Shown one piece after another: positions 54,401 through 63,626 of a stretch of DNA of 64,000 bases. A program made the translations under genes and the position numbers. The notes under the pieces are model-generated. The model saw nothing but the letters and a program-made list of their open reading frames with translations. It was not told where the DNA came from and made no database searches. The DNA comes from UWMA-0277 sp965183885 (GTDB taxonomy: Bacteria > Bacteroidota > Bacteroidia > Flavobacteriales > BACL11). Position 1 is the first letter of the stretch, and each line of letters starts with the position of its first letter. The stretch spans positions 1,984,001 through 2,048,000 of the forward strand of contig OZ238992.1 in assembly GCA_965183885.1 (NCBI GenBank), in the 5' to 3' direction.

Positions 54401-54923
54401 CAGCAGGTAATACTGTCCCACCAGTAGGATCAGTATAAGGATACATTATCGCTCTAAGGGTAAAACCCTCTGAAGAAGAAAGTAAATTAGTAATTGCTGA
54501 ATTTCTACAACAGTTATCCCAAGTAAAATGCCAACCTGTAGCTGGAGGGATTCCCGGCAAAGCTACAGGAGCTGATTCAAAAACATATTCTTCAACTGCT
54601 CCTGGGGTACCACCTGCACAACTTAAAGCAGTATTTCCACTATTTACAGGGTCACAAATTGGAGAAACATCTTGTTGTAATACAAAATCAGCATCTATAC
54701 CAGTTATAGTTGGATGCCCCCAAACATCAATTGTTTGTGTAAAAGTACCTACTGAGATACCATCACAATCACGATATACTTTTAATGTAAAGATATATTT
54801 TCCTACATCAGGATTAGAAGCATCTTTAATACATTTCCATGTAATCTCTCCTCCCATAAGGTGGGAAGCATTTGAAGTTAGGCTAAAAAAAGCAATAAAA
54901 ACGAAGAGTAATTTTTTTTTCAT
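51498..54923 (-). CDS. Large gliding-associated surface protein with T9SS type B sorting domain
   Basis: 1141 residues. A signal peptide (about 1-19) precedes an N-terminal region typical of Bacteroidota cargo proteins (HLMGGEITWKCI, YRDCDG, about 20-320). The middle (about 320-1040) is beta-rich with several fibronectin type III-like units that each contain an INWMS/LTWNEY/DLTWEHL strand and a YYQI/YYIY strand. The C-terminus (PTVFTPNGDEHNEVF..., FNRDGEELFKTNDP.KGWDG, DVITLVR) is the gliding-motility/T9SS type B signal. Function is presumably adhesion or matrix. It is monocistronic with a strong terminator. Confidence 0.9.
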   Translation of the reverse strand: MKKKLLFVFIAFFSLTSNASHLMGGEITWKCIKDASNPDVGKYIFTLKVYRDCDGISVGTFTQTIDVWGHPTITGIDADFVLQQDVSPICDPVNSGNTALSCAGGTPGAVEEYVFESAPVALPGIPPATGWHFTWDNCCRNSAITNLLSSSEGFTLRAIMYPYTDPTGGTVLPADPCFDSSPDFREQPKTILCTGFPFAYSHNAADDELDELVYSWGEPLDDFFGTYNPPTDPAPLAFSAGYSVNSPLPGNPILDTITGEVSYDANLQGYYVTCVKVSAYKCGQLVAEIFREVQVVLIDCSSTPGNLPGLNNPPVVNAPFPGPSYETTVFAGDIVSFNISGTDGDLYNGVTPQNLTMEVSGGQFSSDYASTGTCLNPPCATFDNGAGLTPPFSNPGVVNGVFEWQTACSHIAAVGGCGVSSNVFTFLIKVYDDFCPANGIKFATIKVTVLPAPSSQEPDLRCASVLPNGDVDLTWEHLATAGASSVYNIYHSSSPNGPFTLLDTVVFPLTTYTHTGAGANAQSQYYQITSHSACAAASLPSKTLATMDLNVVAVNSGTQGDLSWNSLHTPNLSSSFPNYSIFAKDASGAFQMVGQTPTNTFSFPAQTCDSYQAMYLSLEDSSGCISNSSIDGAILRDTVSPFQPQIIDVSVDAAGKSVINWMSFSPDVEVYAVYIQDDAGAWITIDSVFAPLTTYTYGNSDATNIFETFRVRALDSCGNGSIPSTEHNSINLETEVDACKHTLDLTWNEYNNMLGGISHYDLFVTETAPDGTIRQEVTSFTNEFSHTLENINDASNYYIYIVAYDSDTIAMATSDQINDPMDFGDRPKYNYIEYASINHDNGYVEINCLVDNNAIIDHYDVYRSLREVNNFNKIGEVPFLSGSTIHYTDKTAQTSDEFYQYQIYPVDTCGILLFAPPVVNSPIHSKDTSFAQTILLESVINLDYDSNPDLKDEYTNTLTFNEYDKWLGEVSEYRLYRSINREPFNMLPIYTWDRINKPNEALEYIDVVTEYGEGNGRFCYYIEAIEGNATPYGPVIEGSYSNISCVSQTPILYIPTVFTPNGDEHNEVFRPVTYYVSEVEYLFSIFNRDGEELFKTNDPLKGWDGTSKGAVVQNGNYIYYIQYKDGVGDLIKRTDVITLVR

Positions 54924-55007
54924 AAATACATAAATATAATTGCCACAAATTTATAAAAAATATAAAGCAAATACCCCTTAAGAAAATAAAAACTTAGCTA
55001 CCCAAAA

Positions 55008-55946
55008 CTATAGAGAATAAAGAATCTTTTTTTGTTGCTGATATTCACTTACAATTTCATCAATAATTTCAGCTATCGGAAGTATAGTATTTATCATTGC
55101 TGACACCTGACCAACCTCTAATTCACCCTCTTGTAAATCCCCCTCAAACATTCCTTTTTTTGCTCTACCTCTACCTAATAATTCCTTAAGCTCCTCTTTA
55201 GTTGCTGAATTAGCATAAGCATCTTGAACTTTAGTGTAAAACTCATTTTTCAACAAACGAACTGCAGTTAACTCCTTCAAGGTTAAATCTGTATCCCCTT
55301 CTTTTGCTTCAAGCACTTTATTCTTAAAGTTAATATGTGCCGAACATTCTTCACTTGCTATGAACCTACTTCCTATTTGCACTCCATCGGCTCCTAAAGC
55401 CATAGCAGCTAACATTGCACTACCACTAGCAATACCTCCAGCTGCAATTACAGGAATACCAACCGCTTGTTTTATCATTGGAACTAAACACATTGTTGTT
55501 ATTTCTTGAATTCCATTATGCCCTCCGGCTTCAAAACCCTCTGCAACAATAGCATCAACACCTGCCTCAACACATTTTAAAGCGAATTTTGTATTTGCAA
55601 TTACATGCACTACTGTTATTCCATGGCTTTGAAAAAGAGCTGTGTATTTTTTAGGGTTTCCTGCAGAAGTAAATACAATCTTAACTCCCATATCAATAAT
55701 GGTTTGAATATGACTATCAATATCAGGATATAATAAAGGAATATTTACCCCAAAAGGCTTATCTGTTACACGTTGGCATTTTTCTATATGTTCTTTTAGT
55801 ACATCAGGATACATCGACCCTGCCCCTATTAAACCTAAACCACCTGCATTACTTACTGCCGCAGCTAATTCCCAGCCACTACACCATATCATACCACCTT
55901 GAATTATTGGATATTTTATTCCAAAAAGTTCTTTTACTCTATTCAT
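55008..55946 (-). CDS. Nitronate monooxygenase/FabK-like flavoprotein
   Basis: 312 residues with an FMN-binding TIM barrel. Conserved segments are IIQGGMIWCSGWELAAAVSNAGGLGLIGAG at the N-terminus (positions about 14-43), VDAIVAEGFEAGGHNG near 130-145 with the catalytic His, and VIAAGGIASGSAM.MALGADGVQIGSRF near 165-193. The family covers nitronate monooxygenases and FabK enoyl-ACP reductases. Sequence alone does not separate them. Divergent from glyA. Confidence 0.85.
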   Translation of the reverse strand: MNRVKELFGIKYPIIQGGMIWCSGWELAAAVSNAGGLGLIGAGSMYPDVLKEHIEKCQRVTDKPFGVNIPLLYPDIDSHIQTIIDMGVKIVFTSAGNPKKYTALFQSHGITVVHVIANTKFALKCVEAGVDAIVAEGFEAGGHNGIQEITTMCLVPMIKQAVGIPVIAAGGIASGSAMLAAMALGADGVQIGSRFIASEECSAHINFKNKVLEAKEGDTDLTLKELTAVRLLKNEFYTKVQDAYANSATKEELKELLGRGRAKKGMFEGDLQEGELEVGQVSAMINTILPIAEIIDEIVSEYQQQKKILYSL

Positions 55947-55953
55947 AAATATA

Positions 55954-55961
55954 TACTTTTG
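55954..55961 (+). promoter_or_regulatory. -7 element upstream of glyA
   Basis: TACTTTTG, matching TAnnTTTG, 38 bp before the glyA ATG. No clear -33 TTG. Confidence 0.4.
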
Positions 55962-55999
55962 TTGCGTTCACGAAAATAGAAATTAAAATAATTTATAAG

Positions 56000-57271
56000 A
56001 TGAAAAATGATCAAATAATTTTTGATTTAATTGCAGAAGAAGATAAAAGACAAAGAAATGGTATTGAACTTATTGCCTCAGAAAACTTTGTAAGTGATGA
56101 AGTTATGCAAGTAATGGGATCTTGTTTAACCAATAAATATGCCGAAGGATATCCAAGAAAAAGATATTATGGAGGTTGTGAAGTAGTTGATAAAGTAGAA
56201 CAATTAGCAATAGATAGAGCAAAAGAATTATTTGGTGTTGAATATGTTAATGTACAACCACATTCAGGTTCTCAGGCAAATGCAGCAGTAATGTTAGCTT
56301 GCCTTAATCCTGGAGATAAAATTTTAGGATTTAACTTATCACATGGAGGACACCTAACACATGGTTCTCCCGTTAATTTTTCAGGAAAACTGTATAAAAC
56401 ATCTTTTTATAATGTAGAAGAAACTACTGGAAAAGTAGATTATGATAAATTAGAAGAAACAGCAATTAATGAACAACCAAAGTTAATAATTTGTGGAGCA
56501 TCTGCATACTCACAAGATTGGGATTATGCAAGATTTAGAACTATAGCTGATAAAGTTGGAGCTGTATTAATGGCTGATATTGCACACCCTGCTGGATTAA
56601 TTGCTGCAAAATTACTAAACGACCCTGCTCCACACTGTCATATACTAACTACAACCACTCATAAAACCTTAAGAGGACCAAGAGGCGGAATGATTATGAT
56701 GGGGAAAGACTTTGAAAATCCTTGGGGATTAAAAACTCCAAAAGGAAAAACAAGAATGATGTCTGCTATACTTAATTCAGGTGTTTTTCCAGGGTCTCAA
56801 GGAGGACCACTTGAGCATGTTATAGCCGCTAAAGCAATCGCCTTTGGAGAAGCATTAAAACCAGAATTTAAAACTTATGGTGAGCAAGTAATTAAAAATG
56901 CTAAAGTAATGGCACAATGTTTTATTGATAGAGGTTATAAGGTAATTTCAGGAGGTACTGAAAATCACTGTATGCTTATTGATTTAAGAAGTAAGAATAT
57001 TACAGGAAAAGATGCTGAAAACGCATTGGTTATTGCTGATATCACTGCAAATAAAAATATGGTTCCTTTCGACACTCAATCTCCATTTATTACTTCAGGA
57101 ATAAGAGTAGGAACTCCTGCAATTACAACAAGAGGAATAAAAGAAGATACCATTCCATTTATTGTTGATTTAATTGATAAAGTAATTATGAATTATGAAA
57201 ATGAAACTGTGCTTACAGAAGTAAGGTTAGAAGTAAATAAACTTATGAGTACTTATCCAATATTTGCTTAA
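56000..57271 (+). CDS. glyA: Serine hydroxymethyltransferase
   Basis: 423 residues. It has [29 protein letters not shown], the substrate loop [13 protein letters not shown] and the PLP lysine in [13 protein letters not shown] near residue 226. It interconverts serine and glycine and feeds one-carbon units to folate, needed for purine synthesis by the downstream purA and guaB pathways. It lies 6 bp before rel, so the two are probably cotranscribed. Confidence 0.97.
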   Translation: MKNDQIIFDLIAEEDKRQRNGIELIASENFVSDEVMQVMGSCLTNKYAEGYPRKRYYGGCEVVDKVEQLAIDRAKELFGVEYVNVQPHSGSQANAAVMLACLNPGDKILGFNLSHGGHLTHGSPVNFSGKLYKTSFYNVEETTGKVDYDKLEETAINEQPKLIICGASAYSQDWDYARFRTIADKVGAVLMADIAHPAGLIAAKLLNDPAPHCHILTTTTHKTLRGPRGGMIMMGKDFENPWGLKTPKGKTRMMSAILNSGVFPGSQGGPLEHVIAAKAIAFGEALKPEFKTYGEQVIKNAKVMAQCFIDRGYKVISGGTENHCMLIDLRSKNITGKDAENALVIADITANKNMVPFDTQSPFITSGIRVGTPAITTRGIKEDTIPFIVDLIDKVIMNYENETVLTEVRLEVNKLMSTYPIFA

Positions 57272-57277
57272 CACTAT

Positions 57278-59479
57278 ATGCAAGAAATTGATTTAGAACA
57301 GGAAAGAAAAGATATTCTTAACAAGTATAAGGCCTTATTAAGAGCTTGTGCCGATAGAACTGATGCTGAAGATAAAAAAGAAATTAGAAAAGCTTTTAAT
57401 CTTGCCGTTGAAGCACATAAACACATGAGGCGTAAATCAGGAGAACCTTATATCTTCCACCCTATTGCTGTGGCTCATATTGCGGCTAAAGAAATTGGCT
57501 TAGGTGCTACTTCAATTATTTGTGCTTTACTCCATGATGTTGTTGAGGATACAGACTATACAATTGCTGATATGGAGCGTATTTTTGGAAAAAAAGTAGC
57601 TCGTATTATTGACGGCTTAACAAAAATATCTGATGTTTTTGACAAAAATGTATCCTTACAAGCTGAAAACTTTAGAAAGATGTTACTCACACTTTCCGAT
57701 GATGTAAGAGTAATATTAATTAAACTAGCCGATCGTTTGCACAATATGCGAACCTTAGATGCTATGCCTAAAGCTAAACAATTAAAAATTGCATCTGAAA
57801 CACTCTATTTATATGCTCCATTAGCACATAGGTTAGGACTATACTCTATAAAAACAGAATTAGAAGATTTAGGACTAAAGTTTACAAAGCCAGAAATATA
57901 TAGTGCTATCTCAGAGAAATTAGCAGCTTCAAAAGAAGAGCGTAAAAAATATATTACAAAGTTTGTTAAACCCATAAGAGCTAAATTAAAAGAAAACTCT
58001 ATATCCTACTCTATAAAAGGTCGTCCTAAATCTATATTTTCTATTAGGCATAAGATGATTAACAAAGGGGTTAACTTTGATAATGTATATGATAAATTTG
58101 CTGTAAGAATTATTGTTGATAGCCCACAAGAAACAGAAAAAGCAGATTGCTGGAAAATCTATTCTATAGTAACTGATTTTTACAAGCCAAACCCTGATAG
58201 GCTAAGAGACTGGGTCTCTACCCCTAAAGCCAATGGTTATGAGTCGCTCCACACTACTGTAATGGGAGATAATGGAAAATGGGTTGAAGTACAAATTAGA
58301 AGTAAACGAATGGATGATATAGCTGAAAAAGGTTATGCAGCCCATTGGAAATACAAACAAGAAGGAAGTAAAGAAAATTCTTTAGACACTTGGATATCAA
58401 AAATTAGAGAATTACTTGAAAACCCTGAAAGTAATGCAATTGACTTTATTGATGACTTTAAGCTTAACCTATTTTCAGGAGAAATTTACATCTTTACCCC
58501 TAATGGAGATTTAAAAACACTTCCTAAAAAAGCTACAGCACTTGATTTTGCCTTTGAAATACATACAGATGTAGGACTTAAATGTATGGGAATTAAAGTT
58601 AATGGAAAATTAGTCTCTTTAAGTCATCAATTAAATAGTGGTGACCAAGTTGAAGTTATTACTTCTGATAAACAAAGACCAAGAAAAGACTGGCTAAGGT
58701 TTGTAGTTACTTCAAGAGCAAAATCAAAAATAAAATCAGCATTAAAAGAAGATAAAAAAGAGACTGCTGTTGTTGGAAAAGAAATTGCTGAACGAAAGTT
58801 GAAACAACTAAAACTTAAGCTAAATACTACTACTGAAACCGAAATGATAAAGTATTTTGGAACAGGAACTTCTTTGGATTTATACTATAGATTTGGAACA
58901 GGAACAATATCAAATACTGAAATTAGAGAATTTGTAAAGCTTAAAAATACGGGATGGTATCAAACTATAAAAAATAGAATATATGGTTCCCCTGCACAGA
59001 AAAAAACTACAAGCAAAGCAAAAAAAGTAATTGTATTTAATGAAGATGATGAAGTTTTAGATTATAAAATGGCTGCTTGTTGTAATGCTATTCCTGGAGA
59101 TCTAATTTTTGGATTCTTAACTGTTGTTGATGGTATAAAGGTACATCGATCTGACTGCCCTAATGCTATACAATTACGATCTAATTATGCTTATAGAATT
59201 TTAAAAGCAAAATGGATATATAAAGATGAAATTGATTTTATAGCTACCATAAACATAAAAGGTATTGATAGTTTAGGACTTATGAACAAAGTAACTCAGA
59301 TTATATCTAACCAAATGAATGTAAATATTAAATCTATTAATATTAGTAGTGATGATGGTGTTTTTGAGGGTATTATTACCCTTAAAGTTCATAATGTTAA
59401 CTTCTTAAAAGAACTTACTGAAAAGCTTGAAAAAATAAAAGCAATCTCATCAATTACACGAACTTATAAACATAGTTAA
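57278..59479 (+). CDS. rel: Bifunctional (p)ppGpp synthetase/hydrolase (Rel/SpoT)
   Basis: 733 residues with all four Rel domains: the HD hydrolase (about 40-190, AHKHMRRKSGEPYIFHPIAVA, LLHDVVEDTDY), the synthetase (about 245-355, NGYESLHTTVMG and AHWKYKQEG), TGS (about 395-455, IYIFTPNGDLKTLPKKATALDFA) and a C-terminal ACT domain (about 655-730). The HD motif is complete, so hydrolase activity should be retained. This is the kind of single, long Rel enzyme that controls the stringent response in many Bacteroidota. Confidence 0.95.
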   Translation: MQEIDLEQERKDILNKYKALLRACADRTDAEDKKEIRKAFNLAVEAHKHMRRKSGEPYIFHPIAVAHIAAKEIGLGATSIICALLHDVVEDTDYTIADMERIFGKKVARIIDGLTKISDVFDKNVSLQAENFRKMLLTLSDDVRVILIKLADRLHNMRTLDAMPKAKQLKIASETLYLYAPLAHRLGLYSIKTELEDLGLKFTKPEIYSAISEKLAASKEERKKYITKFVKPIRAKLKENSISYSIKGRPKSIFSIRHKMINKGVNFDNVYDKFAVRIIVDSPQETEKADCWKIYSIVTDFYKPNPDRLRDWVSTPKANGYESLHTTVMGDNGKWVEVQIRSKRMDDIAEKGYAAHWKYKQEGSKENSLDTWISKIRELLENPESNAIDFIDDFKLNLFSGEIYIFTPNGDLKTLPKKATALDFAFEIHTDVGLKCMGIKVNGKLVSLSHQLNSGDQVEVITSDKQRPRKDWLRFVVTSRAKSKIKSALKEDKKETAVVGKEIAERKLKQLKLKLNTTTETEMIKYFGTGTSLDLYYRFGTGTISNTEIREFVKLKNTGWYQTIKNRIYGSPAQKKTTSKAKKVIVFNEDDEVLDYKMAACCNAIPGDLIFGFLTVVDGIKVHRSDCPNAIQLRSNYAYRILKAKWIYKDEIDFIATINIKGIDSLGLMNKVTQIISNQMNVNIKSINISSDDGVFEGIITLKVHNVNFLKELTEKLEKIKAISSITRTYKHS

Positions 59480-59529
59480 ATTTTCTCATCTAATTTTTAA
59501 TTTTACCTAGCTCACATAAGTAATTTTTA

Positions 59530-59537
59530 TAATTTTG
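59530..59537 (+). promoter_or_regulatory. -7 element upstream of the Fur-family gene
   Basis: TAATTTTG, matching TAnnTTTG. Its last three bases (TTG) could be read as a start codon for the same frame, but the promoter interpretation makes the GTG at 59556 the likely start, with a leader of about 10 nt. Confidence 0.4.
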
Positions 59538-59555
59538 TGTTTTAATAGCGCATTA

Positions 59556-60014
59556 GTGTCCAACAAGAAAATAATTGATACCGTAACTGAGATATTCACT
59601 GAATATTTGGTTGAGAATAAGCAAAGGAAAACTCCTGAGCGCTATGCAATCCTAAATGAAATTTACGAATTTGAAGGACATTTTGACATAGAGTCAATGT
59701 ATATTCAAATGAAAAATAAGAATTATAGAGTAAGTAGAGCTACACTCTATAATACTGTTGAAATTTTATTGGATTGTCATTTAATTCGTAAACATCAATT
59801 TGGTAAGGCTCAGGCACAGTACGAAAAATCGTACTCTAACCGACAGCATGACCACCTAGTATGCACAAGTTGTGATACTGTAATTGAGTTTTGTGACCCA
59901 AGAATTCAAGGAATTAAAAATGTAATAGAGGAAAGCATGAACTTTAAAATAAGTAGGCATGCTCTTAACTTATATGGCTTATGCCAAAATTGTCAAACAA
60001 AGATAAATAAATAA
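59556..60014 (+). CDS. Fur-family metalloregulator
   Basis: 152 residues from the GTG at 59556. The winged-helix domain (about 15-85) has [10 protein letters not shown] and [14 protein letters not shown]. The dimerisation domain has [15 protein letters not shown] and a final CQNCQ, which together give the two CxxC structural zinc sites, and a sensing site near HDH. Ligand could be Fe, Zn or peroxide; the HxH pattern fits several subfamilies. Its stop overlaps the purA start as TAATG. Confidence 0.9.
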   Translation: MSNKKIIDTVTEIFTEYLVENKQRKTPERYAILNEIYEFEGHFDIESMYIQMKNKNYRVSRATLYNTVEILLDCHLIRKHQFGKAQAQYEKSYSNRQHDHLVCTSCDTVIEFCDPRIQGIKNVIEESMNFKISRHALNLYGLCQNCQTKINK

Positions 60015-61273
60015 TGAAAGCAGATGTTTTATTAGGACTCCAGTGGGGAGACGAAGGGAAAGGAAAAATTGTTGATGTACTAACATCAAAATATGATATT
60101 ATTGCACGATTCCAAGGAGGACCTAATGCTGGGCACACCCTTGAATTTGATGGAATAAAACATGTATTACACACTATACCTTCAGGTATATTTCATAAAG
60201 GTGTTATTAACTTAATTGGAAATGGTGTTGTAATTGACCCTGTGATTTTTGAAAGAGAAATTAATGAAATAAAAGCTCTTAATGTTCCTATGTCAGAACT
60301 TTTAATTTCAAAAAAGGCTCACCTTATCCTCCCTACTCATAAATTATTAGATGCTGCTTCAGAAAAAGCAAAAGGGAAAGATAAGATTGGCTCTACTCTA
60401 AAAGGAATTGGCCCAACTTATATGGATAAAACAGGTCGTAATGGATTAAGAGTTGGTGATATTGCTGATCCTAATTTTAAAGAAAAATACGAAAAACTAA
60501 AACAAAAGCACATTCAACTTTTAAACTTCTATGATTTTGAATACGAATTGGAAGAATTAGAAAGTACTTGGTTTGCTTCTTTAGCTGTTTTAAATAGTTT
60601 TGATCATATTGAAAGTGAACACTACATTCATAATGCATTAAAAGAAAACAAAAAAATATTGGCCGAAGGTGCTCAAGGTGCTTTATTAGATATTGATTTT
60701 GGTTCTTATCCTTTTGTAACTTCATCAAATACTATTACTGCAGGTGCTTGTACAGGTTTAGGTATTGCTCCTAATAAAATTGGAGATGTATTTGGAATCT
60801 TTAAAGCATATTGTACTAGAGTTGGTAGCGGACCTTTTCCATCAGAATTATTTGATGCCGTAGGTGAGCGTTTAGGAAAAGTAGGAAATGAGTTTGGTGC
60901 TACAACAGGTAGACCAAGAAGATGTGGATGGATAGATATTCCTGCTCTTAAATATGCTATAAATATTAATGGAGTAACACAATTAATGATGATGAAAGCT
61001 GATGTATTATCAGGTATAGATACTATAAAAGTTTGTACGCATTATGAATTAAATGGAGAAAAGATTGACTATTTACCATTTGAAGATAATGAAGGACTTA
61101 CTCCTGTATATAAAGAACTTAAAGGTTGGGAGATGGACTTAATGCAGTTAGACAATTTAGATGCTGCTCCAAAAGAGGTACATGATTATATTGCATACCT
61201 TGAAGATGTTTTAGAAACACCTATACAAATTGTATCGGTTGGTCCTGATAGAAAACAAACACTTTTCAGATAA
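60014..61273 (+). CDS. purA: Adenylosuccinate synthetase
   Basis: 419 residues. Key segments are LGLQWGDEGKGKIVD at the N-terminus with the catalytic Asp, FQGGPNAGHTL with the catalytic His, GIGPTYMDKTGRNG, and TTGRPRRCGWID for substrate binding. It converts IMP to adenylosuccinate with GTP. Translationally coupled to the Fur-family gene. Confidence 0.97.
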   Translation: MKADVLLGLQWGDEGKGKIVDVLTSKYDIIARFQGGPNAGHTLEFDGIKHVLHTIPSGIFHKGVINLIGNGVVIDPVIFEREINEIKALNVPMSELLISKKAHLILPTHKLLDAASEKAKGKDKIGSTLKGIGPTYMDKTGRNGLRVGDIADPNFKEKYEKLKQKHIQLLNFYDFEYELEELESTWFASLAVLNSFDHIESEHYIHNALKENKKILAEGAQGALLDIDFGSYPFVTSSNTITAGACTGLGIAPNKIGDVFGIFKAYCTRVGSGPFPSELFDAVGERLGKVGNEFGATTGRPRRCGWIDIPALKYAININGVTQLMMMKADVLSGIDTIKVCTHYELNGEKIDYLPFEDNEGLTPVYKELKGWEMDLMQLDNLDAAPKEVHDYIAYLEDVLETPIQIVSVGPDRKQTLFR

Positions 61274-61276
61274 GGT

Positions 61277-62764
61277 TTGAAACTCATACTTCATATTTTT
61301 CTTCTACTCCTGGGCCTTACTCTAAAAGCTCAGGAGGTGAAAAAAATTGAAATCCTTAATGCAGATAACACCTATGCAAATACGCTTATACACCCTGATT
61401 ATTGGCGTTTAATTGGGAATGTATCCTTTAAGCATAATGATGCAATAATGACATGCGACTCTGCCTATCATTATACTTCTGAAAATAAAATGGAGGCCTT
61501 TGGGAAGATTAAAATTAACCAAGGTGATAGTATTACCCTTACAGGAAAAACACTTACTTATTTTGGCTTAGAGAATAAAGCAGACATAAAAGGAAATGTT
61601 ATACTCATTGATAAACATATGACCTTAAACACTGAGCAAGTATTATATAATTTAAGTACAAATATTGCCTCCTACCCTAAAAAAGGAACAATTATTGATA
61701 ATGAAAAAACTATTAATTCCAAGAAAGGTGCATATCATTCTAATATTCATAAGTTTATTTTTAAAGATTCAGTAGTAGTACTAGCTAAAGACTATAATAT
61801 ACTTACTGATAATATGCAATATAATTCTAATAATGAAGTTACTTACTTTTTTGGTCCTTCTTTTATCATTTCAGATGCTAAAACTATTTATTGCCAAAAT
61901 GGCTGGTACAATACTAAAACAGACATAGCACAATTTAGAGAGAATGCTTATATCACTACTGACAATTACTTATTGAAAGGTGATAGTTTGTACTACAATA
62001 AAAATAAGAGATACGGAAAAGCATTCAGTAATGTTGAACTTATTGATACCCTTGAAGACATAAGAGTTTTAGGGGGTATGGCTGAATACTTTGAAGAACT
62101 AGATAAAGTAATAATAACCCAAAAGCCTATACTTGAAAAGGTATTGGAAGATGATACCCTTTTTATGCATGCTAAAAAGTTTATCAGTCAACAGAAACCT
62201 GATGATAAAAGAGTATTAGCTTATAATAAAGTAAAGTTTTTTAAAACTGACTTTCAAGGGAAATGTGACTCTTTAGCCTATCACTTCTCAGTATCTAAGG
62301 TAGAGATGTATAAAAAACCTATATTATGGTCAGATAATTTTCAGATAACTGCTGATAGCTTACAGTTTCTAATTAATGATAGTAAAATTGAAAAAATATT
62401 TTTAAACCCTAACCCATTAATCATTTCAAAAGAAGACTCCTTAGATTATAATCAAATAAAAGGAAAGAATATGACAGCCTATTTTAAAAATAATGAAATG
62501 AACCATATGCATGTTCAGGGAAATGGACAAAGCATTTTCATTGTAAAAGATGATACAGAAGGAAAGATTGGACTTAATTATACTGAGTGTAGTGACTTAA
62601 CTCTCTATTTTGAAAACAATAAATTAAAAGATGTAAACTATACTGTAAAACCAAATAGTATAACTACTCCTTATACAGATGTTCTTGAAAAAAATCGCTA
62701 CTTAAAAGGCTTTTTATGGCGTGGCGATGAACAGCCTAAAAATAAAATAGATATCTTTAACTAA
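61277..62764 (+). CDS. OstA/LptA-like LPS transport protein
   Basis: 495 residues with a TTG start (61277) and a signal peptide (MKLILHIFLLLLGLTLKAQ). The mature protein is a long run of beta-strand repeats of the OstA_N/LptA type (RLIGNVSFKHNDAIMTCDSAYHY, DIKGNVILIDKHMTLNTEQVLYN, AQFRENAYITTDNYLLKGDSLYYN). The length is greater than canonical LptA (about 185) and shorter than LptD. It probably forms an extended groove that carries LPS across the periplasm, linked to the LptF/G permease at 34869-36251. The TTG start follows the purA stop by 3 bp. Confidence 0.85.
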   Translation: MKLILHIFLLLLGLTLKAQEVKKIEILNADNTYANTLIHPDYWRLIGNVSFKHNDAIMTCDSAYHYTSENKMEAFGKIKINQGDSITLTGKTLTYFGLENKADIKGNVILIDKHMTLNTEQVLYNLSTNIASYPKKGTIIDNEKTINSKKGAYHSNIHKFIFKDSVVVLAKDYNILTDNMQYNSNNEVTYFFGPSFIISDAKTIYCQNGWYNTKTDIAQFRENAYITTDNYLLKGDSLYYNKNKRYGKAFSNVELIDTLEDIRVLGGMAEYFEELDKVIITQKPILEKVLEDDTLFMHAKKFISQQKPDDKRVLAYNKVKFFKTDFQGKCDSLAYHFSVSKVEMYKKPILWSDNFQITADSLQFLINDSKIEKIFLNPNPLIISKEDSLDYNQIKGKNMTAYFKNNEMNHMHVQGNGQSIFIVKDDTEGKIGLNYTECSDLTLYFENNKLKDVNYTVKPNSITTPYTDVLEKNRYLKGFLWRGDEQPKNKIDIFN

Positions 62765-62765
62765 A

Positions 62766-63140
62766 ATGAAAGATATAGAGAGCAGAAAGGATATTGAATT
62801 ACTAGTGAAGACTTTTTATAAAAAAGTATTAGCCGATACTAAAATTGCTCCTGTGTTTACCACTACAGTAAAAATTGATTGGGAAAATCACTTTAGTGTT
62901 ATTTGTGATTTCTGGGAAAACTTGCTCTGGGGTGGAGATAAATATCAAAGTAATTTACTGCAAAAACATCTTGACTTTAACAAGAAAATTCCATTTACCA
63001 ACTTACATCTAGAGAGATGGCTCTTACATTGGAATGCTACTCTTAATGAACTATTTAAGGGCAAGAATGCTACTAATATAAGCAAAAGAGCTACAACCAT
63101 TGGAAATTTAATTCTATTTAAAATTAACCAATTAAAATAA
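62766..63140 (+). CDS. Group III truncated haemoglobin
   Basis: 124 residues. The small 2-on-2 globin pattern is present, including FYKKVLADTKIAPVF near the N-terminus, WENHFSVICDFWENLLWGG, and the proximal His in LERWLLHWNATLNELF. Group III proteins are typical of this size. Likely roles are NO or O2 handling. It follows the OstA-like gene directly, but no functional link is apparent. Confidence 0.85.
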   Translation: MKDIESRKDIELLVKTFYKKVLADTKIAPVFTTTVKIDWENHFSVICDFWENLLWGGDKYQSNLLQKHLDFNKKIPFTNLHLERWLLHWNATLNELFKGKNATNISKRATTIGNLILFKINQLK

Positions 63141-63215
63141 GTCTGTTTCTTTAAAATTCTTAGTGAAGGAGTAAGATAAGTAATTACTTAAAAAGGTACT
63201 TTATTTATTTTATAC

Positions 63216-63223
63216 TAACTTTG
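63216..63223 (+). promoter_or_regulatory. -7 element upstream of the VOC gene
   Basis: TAACTTTG, matching TAnnTTTG, 20 bp before the ATG. No well-placed -33 TTG. Confidence 0.4.
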
Positions 63224-63243
63224 ACAGAATTAAAAGTTAAAAA

Positions 63244-63615
63244 ATGGCAAATACAATTAATTGGTTTGAAATCCCAACAATAGATATTAATAGAGCGAAA
63301 AGATTCTATGAGACTATTTTGGAAGTTAAAATGGAAATTATAGAAATGATGGGTATGCAATATGCATTTTTCCCAGCTGATACAGAAAATAATAGTACCG
63401 GGGGATGCATTATACAAGGAAGTGGCTACGAACCTTCTAGTGTAGGTGTAATGATTTATCTTAATGGAGGTGAAGATTTAATAGTACCATTAAATAAAGT
63501 GGAAGGCGCTGGAGGAAAGGTACTTCTTACTAAAACAGCTATAGGAGGAAATGGGTTTATGGCTTACATAGAAGATACAGAAGGAAATAAAATAGGATTG
63601 CATTCAGAATCATAA
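63244..63615 (+). CDS. VOC-superfamily (glyoxalase-like) protein
   Basis: 123 residues with the paired beta-alpha-beta-beta-beta units of the VOC fold: INWFEIPTIDINRAKRFYETILEV at the start and GNGFMAYIEDTEGNKIGLH at the end. Metal ligands are not clear: a His occurs only near the C-terminus. Members include glyoxalases, bleomycin-resistance proteins and dioxygenases. No specific activity can be given. Confidence 0.85.
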   Translation: MANTINWFEIPTIDINRAKRFYETILEVKMEIIEMMGMQYAFFPADTENNSTGGCIIQGSGYEPSSVGVMIYLNGGEDLIVPLNKVEGAGGKVLLTKTAIGGNGFMAYIEDTEGNKIGLHSES

Positions 63616-63626
63616 ATACAAAAATT

